This document shows, in pieces, positions 28,719 through 35,803 of a stretch of 64,000 bases of DNA (its first letter is position 1; every line of letters starts with the position of its first letter). Origin of the DNA: Aeromonas diversa CDC 2478-85 (GTDB lineage Bacteria > Pseudomonadota > Gammaproteobacteria > Enterobacterales > Aeromonadaceae); assembly GCF_000819805.1 (NCBI RefSeq), contig NZ_CDCE01000029.1, forward strand, positions 188,833 through 252,832, in the 5' to 3' direction. Under the pieces are notes generated by a model. The model made no database searches, had not been told where the DNA came from, and worked only from the letters and a program-made list of their open reading frames with translations. A program made the position numbers and the translations under genes.

Positions 28719-30167
28719 TCATACAGGGGTCGCAGGGGCGTCGTTATCGAGCAGATGGCCGAAGTAGACGCTCACCTGGAGCCCCCCTTGGGGGCGATTG
28801 TGCACGCTGATGTCGGCCTCGTGCAGGCGGGCGATGCGGCGTACTATGGCCAGCCCCAGACCGACGCCGTTCCCCTCCTGGGGATTGACCCGAAAGAAAC
28901 GCTCGCTCAGACGCGGCAGCAGAGCCTCTGGCACACCGGGGCCGTTGTCGCAGATATGGACGACCGCCTGGGTTCCCTCGCGCTCGACCCTCACCTCTAT
29001 GGTGCCGCCACAGGGGGTGTAGCGAAGGGCATTATCGATGAGGTTGGCAAAGAGGATCTCGAGCAGCGTCTCCTGCCCCTTGAGGGTGACCCGGTCGACC
29101 ACCTCGAGGGAGATCTGCAGATCTTTTTGCAAGGCGAGGGGCGCCAGGTTGGCGATGGCCTCGCGCACGCATTCATCGAGCCGCATGGGGCTGGCCTCGA
29201 TCTGCTGGCGGTTGTCGAGTCGGGCCTGGGTGAGCAGCTGGCGCAGCAGCCGATCGCAGCGATCCAGGGCGCTCACCATCTTGCCGAGGGCGTGGCGCCG
29301 GCTCTGCTCGTCTCCGGCGGCCAGGGCATTGTCGCTATAGAGGCGCAGCACCGCCAGCGGGGTGCGTAGCTCGTGGGCGGCCTCGTCGGTAAATTGCCGC
29401 TCCCTGGCCAGGGTCTCCTGCAGGGTGTGCATCAGGCGGTTGAGCTCACCCATCAGCAGGGCGACCTCCTTGGGGGGGGAGGGGATCGCGAGCGGCGTCA
29501 GGTTGGCCGGATGGCGTTGCCCAATCTCGCGGGTCAGCTCGGTGAGGGGTGCCAGGCCCCGGGTCATCAGCCACCAGAGCAGTGCCAGCAGCAGGGGCAG
29601 GGTGATGATGAGGGGCAGCATGGAGACGGTGGCTATCTTGCCCGCCAGCTCTCCCCGCTCGTCATCGCGCTCGGCGACGATGAGCCAGGTGCCCTGCTGG
29701 GCATTGTGCAGGGTGAAGGAGCGCCAGGTGTGCGGGCCCTCCTGGCGTTGGCTAAAGCCGGGCTCCAGCGCACCGAGCGGGCGCTCGGGGGCACTCGGGG
29801 AGCGCAGCATCAGCTCTCCGTCGTCGGCGATAAGCTGGAACGAGAGATTGCGCTCGAAGTCGTGTCCATAGGGGGTGTACTCGTCATCGCCTTCTTTTTG
29901 CGGCGGTTCATTGGTGGGGGCGTGCTGCAGCTCCCACTCCTCATAGATGGCCCCCTGGGCGCGATGATCGGGTAACTGGGCCAGATAGCCGAGCAGCAGC
30001 TTCTCCGTGATGCGGGCCGACTGGGCCAGGCGGGCATCGAACAGCTCCTCCATCTCATGGCTGGCGGAGAGGTAGCCGAGCAGGGCGCTGATGGTCAGGC
30101 TGGCACTCACCAGCAGCAGGACGGCGCTCAGCAGGAAGCGGCGCAGGGAGTGACGGACCTGGGTCAA
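28719..30167 (-). CDS. Sensor histidine kinase, QseC/PmrB type
   Basis: A 482-residue membrane kinase: TM1 about 9-31, periplasmic domain about 35-175, TM2 about 180-203, HAMP-like linker, HisKA with the phospho-acceptor histidine in DEAAHELRTPLAVL, and HATPase_c with NLIDNALRYTP, DNGPGVP and GVGLGLAIVRR. The start is a TTG overlapping the response-regulator stop (TTGA). It is last in a minus-strand run that begins at 35098. The periplasmic region is longer than that of PmrB, closer to QseC. The signal is unknown; by context it may relate to the neighbouring acyl/lipid genes. Confidence 0.88.
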   Translation of the reverse strand: MTQVRHSLRRFLLSAVLLLVSASLTISALLGYLSASHEMEELFDARLAQSARITEKLLLGYLAQLPDHRAQGAIYEEWELQHAPTNEPPQKEGDDEYTPYGHDFERNLSFQLIADDGELMLRSPSAPERPLGALEPGFSQRQEGPHTWRSFTLHNAQQGTWLIVAERDDERGELAGKIATVSMLPLIITLPLLLALLWWLMTRGLAPLTELTREIGQRHPANLTPLAIPSPPKEVALLMGELNRLMHTLQETLARERQFTDEAAHELRTPLAVLRLYSDNALAAGDEQSRRHALGKMVSALDRCDRLLRQLLTQARLDNRQQIEASPMRLDECVREAIANLAPLALQKDLQISLEVVDRVTLKGQETLLEILFANLIDNALRYTPCGGTIEVRVEREGTQAVVHICDNGPGVPEALLPRLSERFFRVNPQEGNGVGLGLAIVRRIARLHEADISVHNRPQGGLQVSVYFGHLLDNDAPATPV

Positions 30168-30835
30168 GAGAGTGACTCCAGGCGCGGGACTATGTAGCCG
30201 ACCCCACGCAGGGTCCGGATCAACTCGGGAAAGAGCTTCTTGCGCAGGTGGTGGATGTGTACCTCCACCGCATTGCTCTCGGCCCCCTCATCCCAGCCAT
30301 AGAGCCGCTGGTGCAGCTGATCCCGGCTCAGCACCCGCCCGGTCTGAGTCATCAGCTCATAGAGCAGTCGGTACTCATGGGGGGTGAGGCGCACCACCTC
30401 TCCCTGATAGGTGACCTGCTGGGCGTCCGGGTAGAGGATCACCTCGCCATACTCCAGCATGGGCTGGGCCTGACCCTGGCTGCGCCGCAGCAGGGCGCGC
30501 AGCCGTGCCTCCAGTTCGGGCAGGGCGAAGGGTTTGGTGAGGTAGTCGTCGGCTCCGGCATCGAGCCCCTGTACCCTGTCGTCCAGGGCATCGCGGGCGG
30601 TGAGGATCAGCACCGGCAGGGTGTGTCCCTCTCGACGCAGACGGCGCAGCAGACTGATGCCGTCGATGTCGGGCAGGTTGAGGTCGAGAATGAGGGCGGC
30701 AAACTCCTCGCACTGCAAGGTGGTGAGGGCTGGTAGCCCAGTGGTGAGCCAATCCACCGTATGGCCGGCCCCCTTGAGGGCATCCTGCATCCCCTCGCCC
30801 AGCATCACATCATCTTCTACCAACAGAATGCGCAT
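30164..30835 (-). CDS. Response regulator, QseB/PmrA type
   Basis: An OmpR-family regulator of 223 residues. The receiver domain carries the phosphorylated aspartate in LILDLNLPDIDG, the threonine in ILTARDALDDRV and the lysine in YLTKPFALPEL. The DNA-binding winged helix includes SNAVEVHIHHLRKKL, nearly identical to E. coli QseB. I chose the ATG at 30835; a GTG two codons upstream is in frame. PmrA/QseB-class proteins bind tandem CTTAA-type repeats with 11-base periodicity, and such a box is present before the first gene of this cluster. Confidence 0.9.
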   Translation of the reverse strand: MRILLVEDDVMLGEGMQDALKGAGHTVDWLTTGLPALTTLQCEEFAALILDLNLPDIDGISLLRRLRREGHTLPVLILTARDALDDRVQGLDAGADDYLTKPFALPELEARLRALLRRSQGQAQPMLEYGEVILYPDAQQVTYQGEVVRLTPHEYRLLYELMTQTGRVLSRDQLHQRLYGWDEGAESNAVEVHIHHLRKKLFPELIRTLRGVGYIVPRLESLS

Positions 30836-30872
30836 CCTCACTCCCCTCGTTCGGCTATTCGGGTTCCAGTAT

Positions 30873-30907
30873 GCCCCGCCCGGGGGAGTGGCTCCAGTGG
30901 GCGGGGC
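30873..30907 (-). other. Stem-loop between the structural and regulatory genes
   Basis: GCCCCGCCC and GGGCGGGGC form a perfect nine-pair stem; the loop contains a second small hairpin (GGAG/CTCC). It lies in the 80-base gap between the periplasmic protein gene and the response regulator. No U run follows, so it is more likely a processing or stability element than a full terminator. Confidence 0.5.
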
Positions 30908-30915
30908 CCGGGTGG

Positions 30916-31521
30916 TCAGAGTTTGGCCAGTCTGGCCTTGATCTCGCCGCGTCGCCCCTCGTCGGCCAGCTCCCGCCCCGGTCGGGCCGGGGCGGCCAGT
31001 GCCTTCTCAAGATAGCGCTTGGCCTCGGCCTTCTTCCCCTTCTCGAGCAGGAAGTCGCCATAGAAGTAGTTGGGGTCGATGCCGGTCGGATTGATGGCGA
31101 GCGCCTGCTTGAGCAGCTCGTCCGCCTTGTCGTCATCGCCAAAGCCGATGGGCCAGCCGGGCACCTGATAGTAGAGCGAGCCCAGGCTGGTATAAGCCGA
31201 GCCGTCGAGCGCCCTGGCATCCTGCTTGAGGGCGATCTCGAGGCGGGCCTTGGCCTCCTTGACCAGGGGCAGGGCGCCGAGCCCCCCCTTGGCGCCGGCC
31301 CAGGTGCTCTTGACGATGGCCGACCAGATCAGCAGGTCGGTGCGAAAGGCCTCCTTGCCACTGGCCGCGTCGGCGCGCTGGCTTAAGGACTCAAAGCACG
31401 ACTCTTTCTGTTTCTCCGGGGTCTGATACTGACAGACGGCCCAGGCGGACTGGATGTCGGCGAGAGGGTCGGCGGCGAAGGCCGGAGTGGCCGCCAGGGC
31501 GGCGAGAAGAAGCATCTTCAT
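30916..31521 (-). CDS. Exported helical-repeat (TPR-like) protein
   Basis: A 201-residue protein with a signal peptide (MKMLLLAALAATPAFA, cleavage after AFA). The mature chain is made of helical repeats with TPR-like spacing, for example YTSLGSLYYQVPGW, ADELLKQALAINP and YFYGDFLLEKGKKAEAKRYLEKAL. It may belong to the TatT-type periplasmic repeat proteins, but I am not certain. It begins two bases after the SDR gene ends, so it is in the same transcript. A binding or chaperone role for the pathway product would fit; this is inference. Confidence 0.75.
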   Translation of the reverse strand: MKMLLLAALAATPAFAADPLADIQSAWAVCQYQTPEKQKESCFESLSQRADAASGKEAFRTDLLIWSAIVKSTWAGAKGGLGALPLVKEAKARLEIALKQDARALDGSAYTSLGSLYYQVPGWPIGFGDDDKADELLKQALAINPTGIDPNYFYGDFLLEKGKKAEAKRYLEKALAAPARPGRELADEGRRGEIKARLAKL

Positions 31522-31523
31522 GG

Positions 31524-32321
31524 TCAACCTTCCTTGTGAAAGAGGGTGTGGGCGAAACGGGAGATGGTGGCATGTTGCTTGGCCAATGCCTTGTCGACCA
31601 GGCCAGGCAGCAGGGCGTTGAGGCGAACAAAGAGTTTCTCGGGCCAGCCGACCCAGGTGCGTAGACGCTCTTGCTCCAGGCTCTCGATGGCGAGCTCGGC
31701 GACCTCCTGCGGGCTGTCGGTTTGGGTGCCGAGGGCCGCATTCATGGCGTACACCTCGGGGGTATTGAGGTGGGTGCGGGTGGCGCGCGGGGCAAAGTGG
31801 AGCACCCGGATGCCGCTCCCCTCCAGCTCTCGCCCCAGGGCTTCTGAGAAGCCACGCAGGGCAAACTTGCTGGCGCAGTAGGCGCTGTAACCCGGGTAGC
31901 CGATCGCGCCGAAGCTGGAGCCTATGTTCATCACTATGCCGGGGCGGCGCAGCCTGGGTAACAGCAGGCGGGTCAGCAGCATGGGGGCCAGGGCGTTGAG
32001 TTCGAACTGGGCCCTTATCTGCTCCTCGCTCTGATCCTCCAGCCAGGCGAAGTGGTTGGTGCCGGCGTTGTTGATGAGGATGTCGATGCCGCTTCCCAGC
32101 AGCGGATCCTGGGCCAGCTGGCGGTAGCCGTGGGCCAGATCGGCGCAGAGCCACTGGTGGCGTTCGGGATGGGGGAGGCGCTCCCTAAGCTGCTTGAGGG
32201 GGGCCTCGCGGCGACCATGCAGCAGCAGGTGGGCGCCGCGCTCGGCCAGTTGTTGCGCCAGTGCCTCACCGATGCCGCCGCTGGCGCCGGTGAGCAAAAC
32301 TCGTTTGCCATCGAGATTCAT
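31524..32321 (-). CDS. Short-chain dehydrogenase/reductase
   Basis: A classical SDR of 265 residues. The NAD(P) motif is TGASGGIGEAL at residues 12-22, NNAG follows at about 89, and the catalytic tetrad is completed by the serine in NIGSSFGAIGYPG and YxxxK in YCASKFAL. The C-terminal 40 residues extend the usual core, as in SDRs that act on acyl or lipid substrates. AAGGAG lies nine bases before the ATG. It sits between the oxidase-like gene and the periplasmic protein gene in the operon. Confidence 0.85.
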   Translation of the reverse strand: MNLDGKRVLLTGASGGIGEALAQQLAERGAHLLLHGRREAPLKQLRERLPHPERHQWLCADLAHGYRQLAQDPLLGSGIDILINNAGTNHFAWLEDQSEEQIRAQFELNALAPMLLTRLLLPRLRRPGIVMNIGSSFGAIGYPGYSAYCASKFALRGFSEALGRELEGSGIRVLHFAPRATRTHLNTPEVYAMNAALGTQTDSPQEVAELAIESLEQERLRTWVGWPEKLFVRLNALLPGLVDKALAKQHATISRFAHTLFHKEG

Positions 32322-32331
32322 CGGGTGCTCC

Positions 32332-32985
32332 TTAGGCCTGGGGCAGCAGGGTACGCAGCATATCCCCGTAGAGGCGATAGACTACCCGCGCACTGTGGAC
32401 GATGGCATTCCGATCGGCCGGGCTCTCGACCCGGTTCATCAGCCCTTCGAAGAACTTCAGGTGCTCCTGGTCCAGCGCCCCGTGGGAGCTCAGGTAGCTC
32501 ATGGCCTGGGCCGGCAGCGCCAGCCCCTGCTTGAGCTGATCGGCCACGGTCAGGGCGATGGCGACGCTGGTTCCCTCCAGCACCTGGACCATGCCGAAAA
32601 ATCCCATGGGATTGCCCCGCTGGATCTGGTCGTAGAGGAAGGCGACCATCAGCTCTATCGGCAGGCAGGGGGTTCCGCCGCGCAGCGCCTCGGCATCCCC
32701 GCCGCAGGCCCGGATGTCATTCAAGATCCACTCCTGATGGCCATACTCCTCATCGATGTACTCGGCAATGGCGGCGCGCACCCACTCGTACTCCTGAGGC
32801 AGGCGGCCGCCGGTCGCCATCAGCAGGGGGACGGTATGACGCACGTGATAGTAGGCCTGGGTGAGGAAGGCGATGTAGGTGTGGCTGGTGATCTCGCCGC
32901 GTTGGCAGGCTTGGATCACGGGGGCGCTGAGCAGGTACTCGCGCTCGCTGGCGGTCTCGGTTTGCAGGGTTTGATAGAAGCTCAC
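32332..32985 (-). CDS. Haem-oxygenase-like fold protein, probable non-haem di-iron oxidase
   Basis: A 217-residue all-helical protein of the TenA/PqqC superfamily, the group often labelled iron-containing redox enzyme. Candidate metal ligands follow the order seen in haem-oxygenase-like di-iron oxidases such as UndA: E80-x-x-H83 (EEYGHQEW), E137 (LEGTS), H168 (SSHG) and D172-x-x-H175 (DQEH). TenA thiaminases lack this set, so a thiamine role is unlikely. The start is GTG, overlapping the stop of the acyl ligase, with AAGGAG upstream. An oxidative step on an activated acyl chain is the likely role, inferred from context. Confidence 0.75.
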   Translation of the reverse strand: MSFYQTLQTETASEREYLLSAPVIQACQRGEITSHTYIAFLTQAYYHVRHTVPLLMATGGRLPQEYEWVRAAIAEYIDEEYGHQEWILNDIRACGGDAEALRGGTPCLPIELMVAFLYDQIQRGNPMGFFGMVQVLEGTSVAIALTVADQLKQGLALPAQAMSYLSSHGALDQEHLKFFEGLMNRVESPADRNAIVHSARVVYRLYGDMLRTLLPQA

Positions 32986-34460
32986 AGTGTCTCTCCTTGG
33001 CAGAGTTGTTCGATTCGGGTGCGGTAGGTGGCGAAGATCTGCTCCCGGCGCGGTCGACCGTTGGCGGTCAGCAGTCCGGCTGCCTCGGTGAGAGGGGCCA
33101 CAAACCAGTGATGAATACGGGCATAGTCGGGCAGACGCTGGTTGAGTCGCTCCACCTGCAGTGGCAGTGCGCTCTCCATGCCGGGCATGGGTTGCAGCAG
33201 GGCCACGTTGTGGGTGAGCCCATCGCCGAAGACCACGCAGCGGGCGATGGCGGGTTCAAGCTGGGCCTCGGCCTCGATCCATTCGGGGGAGAAGTTGCGG
33301 CCAAAGGCGGTGATCTGCACGTTCTTCTTGCGCCCCGTGATGGAGAGAAAGCCCTCTTCATCCAGCTGCCCCAGATCCCCGGTGGCGATGGGGCCGCGCT
33401 GGGGCGGCTCCCCCAGATAGCCCAACATGGCGGCGCCTTCGACCAGCACCTCCCCATCGGGTGCCAGGGTGACGCGGCAGTGGCGGAGCACCCGGCCGAC
33501 GCTGCCGATGCGATCGCAACCCGGCTCGCTCAAGGCGACCACAGAGCCGCATTCGGAGAGGCCATACCCCTCATAGACCGGGAGTCCAAGTTGGCGCGCC
33601 GACATCAGCAGGGCAGGGGAGACCTTGCCGCCGCCGACGGCCACGAAGCGCAGGCTCTCGGCCAGATGGCTGGCGAGCGCCGGCTGCTGGCGACACAACC
33701 CGACCAGCAGGCGCAAGAGTTCTGGCACCAGCACCAGGCTATGGGGGCGCTCTTGCATCAGCAGGGCGGCGAAACGGCTCGGGTCCAGGGTGCTGGAGCC
33801 GGTAAAACCCACGTCACTCAGTGACGGTAGCGTGCTCTGGGCCCCCATCAGCAGCGGCACATAGAGGCCGGTGAGGTTCTCCAGCAGGGTGGTCAGCGGC
33901 AGCAGGGTGAGGTGGCGCACCACCCCGCTCGGGGCGACCCGACCGGCCAGGGAGGCGCAGACCGCCTCCAGCAAGGATTGGGAGAGGCAGACCCCCTTGG
34001 GTTGGCCCGTGGTGCCCGAGGTGTAGGTGATCTTGGCCGTGCCGTCAGGCACCGCTGGGGCCGAGATGGTCCGGCGCAGCAGGTGATAGCCCTCGCACGG
34101 CTCGAGCCGCCAGTCGGCCCCATGCTCGGTGAGCTGCGACTCGGCTTGAGCGCCGCTCACCGCCAGGGCATCGGCACCGCTGCTCTCGAGCAGCCAGGCC
34201 TGCTGGCTCTTTGAGAAGAAGCCCGGGACCGGTATCGACAGTATGCCGGCCTGCAGACAGGCGAGATCGATCAGGGCCCAGGGCAGGCCGTTGTCGAGGG
34301 CGATGGCCAGGCGGCGCACCCCCGCCCGGCTCAGTGCCTCGGCCAGGGTGGTGATCCCTTGCTCCAGCTGACGGTAGGTGAGGCTCTGGCCACCACCGCA
34401 CAGGGCGATGCGATCGGGATGGGCCAGTGCGGTGGCCCGGATCTGGGTCAGCAGGGTCAT
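32982..34460 (-). CDS. AMP-forming acyl ligase (acyl-CoA/acyl-ACP synthetase family)
   Basis: A 492-residue ANL-superfamily enzyme that activates a carboxylate as its adenylate. Motif A3 is ITYTSGTTGQPKG at about 144-156; VYEGYGLSECG (A5) and ATGDLGQLDEEGFLSITGRKKN (A7/A8) follow. The C-terminal domain is shorter than in long-chain acyl-CoA synthetases, and the usual A10 lysine region near the end (ANGRPRREQI) is degenerate, with arginine where GKxxR is typical. The acyl acceptor (CoA, carrier protein or small amine) cannot be told. It overlaps genes on both sides by four bases, so it is firmly part of the operon. Confidence 0.82.
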   Translation of the reverse strand: MTLLTQIRATALAHPDRIALCGGGQSLTYRQLEQGITTLAEALSRAGVRRLAIALDNGLPWALIDLACLQAGILSIPVPGFFSKSQQAWLLESSGADALAVSGAQAESQLTEHGADWRLEPCEGYHLLRRTISAPAVPDGTAKITYTSGTTGQPKGVCLSQSLLEAVCASLAGRVAPSGVVRHLTLLPLTTLLENLTGLYVPLLMGAQSTLPSLSDVGFTGSSTLDPSRFAALLMQERPHSLVLVPELLRLLVGLCRQQPALASHLAESLRFVAVGGGKVSPALLMSARQLGLPVYEGYGLSECGSVVALSEPGCDRIGSVGRVLRHCRVTLAPDGEVLVEGAAMLGYLGEPPQRGPIATGDLGQLDEEGFLSITGRKKNVQITAFGRNFSPEWIEAEAQLEPAIARCVVFGDGLTHNVALLQPMPGMESALPLQVERLNQRLPDYARIHHWFVAPLTEAAGLLTANGRPRREQIFATYRTRIEQLCQGETL

Positions 34461-35098
34461 GAGAGGGCACTCCTGGCCAGGGGGAAGAGGGCCGGCATGG
34501 GGTCAAACAGACCCAGCAGCAGGGAGTGATTGGCCAGCACCCGGCGACCGAGGCCGAGATCGCCGACCATCACCTTGGGCTTGCAGTGGTAGTAGTGACC
34601 CCAGGCGTGGGCATCCTCACCCACCCGCTCGGGCAGGGCCGTGGCGAGTTCGATCGGGTTTAGCTGCAACCGGGCAAAGCTGTTACGAAGGCGCGCCGTA
34701 CCGGTGAAGACCACATAATCGAGGGCGTTCTCGCACAACAGTCTGCACAGGGCTGCAAACATGATGCGGGCGTGGCCCGGCTCGGCGCAGGCGAAGTTAC
34801 CCACTTCGATCAACCTGTCGCGGTGGGGCGTAACGCCGAGGTGCTCGGCGATCACCGTCTCGATGGGGGCATCGAGGTAGCGCTCAAGGTAGAGGGGGGT
34901 GGTGGCCAGGCTCAGGCCGCAGGCACCGGCCAGGGTACCGTCGGCCCGATAGAGGCCGAGCAGGATGGGCAGAAAATGGGGAATGGTGGCGCCGAACTCG
35001 CGGCGATAGGCCGCCTGAATGTAATGCTGAAAACGGCCTACCTCGTCGCTGTTGCTGGCGATAACGAGGCGATAGGGGGCCTGGATCTCTGAAGCCAT
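34457..35098 (-). CDS. Thermostable haemolysin family protein (T_hemolysin)
   Basis: A 213-residue protein matching the family named after a Vibrio thermostable haemolysin. The family is thought to have an acetyltransferase-like (GNAT) fold, and the order of strands here (FLPILLGLYRADGTLAGACG then IEVGNFACAEPG) agrees. No signal peptide or membrane segment is visible, which argues against a secreted toxin. The ATG at 35098 has AGGAG at the proper distance; an upstream in-frame codon at 35137 overlaps the promoter region. As first gene of an acyl-ligase/oxidase/SDR operon, it may be an acyl-transfer enzyme; this is inference. Confidence 0.75.
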   Translation of the reverse strand: MASEIQAPYRLVIASNSDEVGRFQHYIQAAYRREFGATIPHFLPILLGLYRADGTLAGACGLSLATTPLYLERYLDAPIETVIAEHLGVTPHRDRLIEVGNFACAEPGHARIMFAALCRLLCENALDYVVFTGTARLRNSFARLQLNPIELATALPERVGEDAHAWGHYYHCKPKVMVGDLGLGRRVLANHSLLLGLFDPMPALFPLARSALS

Positions 35099-35143
35099 GG
35101 GGAGCTCCTCACTGGGACTATGGCGTGAGGATGACAAGCCTGT

Positions 35144-35160
35144 CTTAAGAGAGACTTAAG
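35144..35160 (-). promoter_or_regulatory. PmrA/QseB-type box: CTTAAG-N5-CTTAAG
   Basis: Two exact CTTAAG hexamers start 11 bases apart. PmrA and QseB class regulators bind tandem CTTAAT/CTTAAG repeats with this same spacing. The box lies 46 bases before the haemolysin-family start codon, where an activator site next to a -35 element would be expected. A QseB/PmrA-type regulator is encoded in the same gene run, so autogenous control is likely. Confidence 0.7.
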
Positions 35161-35192
35161 AGGAGTGAAGGTAGTTGGGGTGGTCAAAGAGG

Positions 35193-35214
35193 AAGGGGCG
35201 CCATGGCGCCCCTT
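35193..35214 (-). terminator. Hairpin after the exported protein gene
   Basis: A 22-base perfect palindrome, AAGGGGCGCC / GGCGCCCCTT around AT, four bases past the stop of the gene at 35219. The following minus-strand bases are C/T-rich without a clean U run. Probable terminator. Confidence 0.65.
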
Positions 35215-35218
35215 CTCG

Positions 35219-35803
35219 TTAGCTCTCTTTTTTCTCTTTCTTCTTGCGCTCGGGCAGCGGCTTGCCGTCGCGAGCGATCACCTTGCCCGCCTCGAAGCAG
35301 AGTTGGGCGGCCAGCTCCTCGAGATCGGCCGCCTTGGCCTCACTGCCGATGGCATAGCGCCAGTTGACCACGGTGATCTTCTCGGCGATCGGGGTATTGG
35401 GGGCCATGGGCTCGCGCCATCCTTGACCCATATGGGCCACTAACACGCCGTCCCGCAGCAGCTCACCGACAATCTCTCTGGTCGGCTCGCCCTTGCCGTA
35501 GGTCATGCCCTGAGGATGCTTCTTGCCGGCCAGAGGCGCATCGCTGGCATTGATGAGCCGGGTGCGCAGTACCCACTTGGGCTGTTTCTGCTCCTTGCCG
35601 AGCGGTTTGCCCACCTGGTACTCGTTGATCTTGATCGCCTTGATGAGCTGGTTGGTGAACTCCTTGGTCAGCGCCGCCTGCTCGGGGGCGTTGGCGTCGG
35701 TCTGGATCGGCGCCAGATACCAGGTGGCCGCCTGGGCCGGTTGGCCCAGCAGCAGAGTGGCCAGCAGCAGGCCGAAGAGAGTCTTAATCGGGTTTCGCAT
35801 CAT
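35219..35803 (-). CDS. Exported hypothetical protein (DUF2380-like size, unassigned)
   Basis: A 194-residue protein with a clear signal peptide (hydrophobic TLFGLLLATLLLG, cleavage likely after AQA) and a lysine-rich tail (RKKKEKKES). The mature domain begins TWYLAPIQTDANAP. I do not recognise the family; its size and beta/alpha mix resemble small periplasmic lipoprotein-like domains, but there is no lipobox. Start ATG at 35803 overlaps the stop of the MATE gene (ATGA), so the two are translationally coupled and may act together at the envelope. Confidence 0.7.
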   Translation of the reverse strand: MMRNPIKTLFGLLLATLLLGQPAQAATWYLAPIQTDANAPEQAALTKEFTNQLIKAIKINEYQVGKPLGKEQKQPKWVLRTRLINASDAPLAGKKHPQGMTYGKGEPTREIVGELLRDGVLVAHMGQGWREPMAPNTPIAEKITVVNWRYAIGSEAKAADLEELAAQLCFEAGKVIARDGKPLPERKKKEKKES

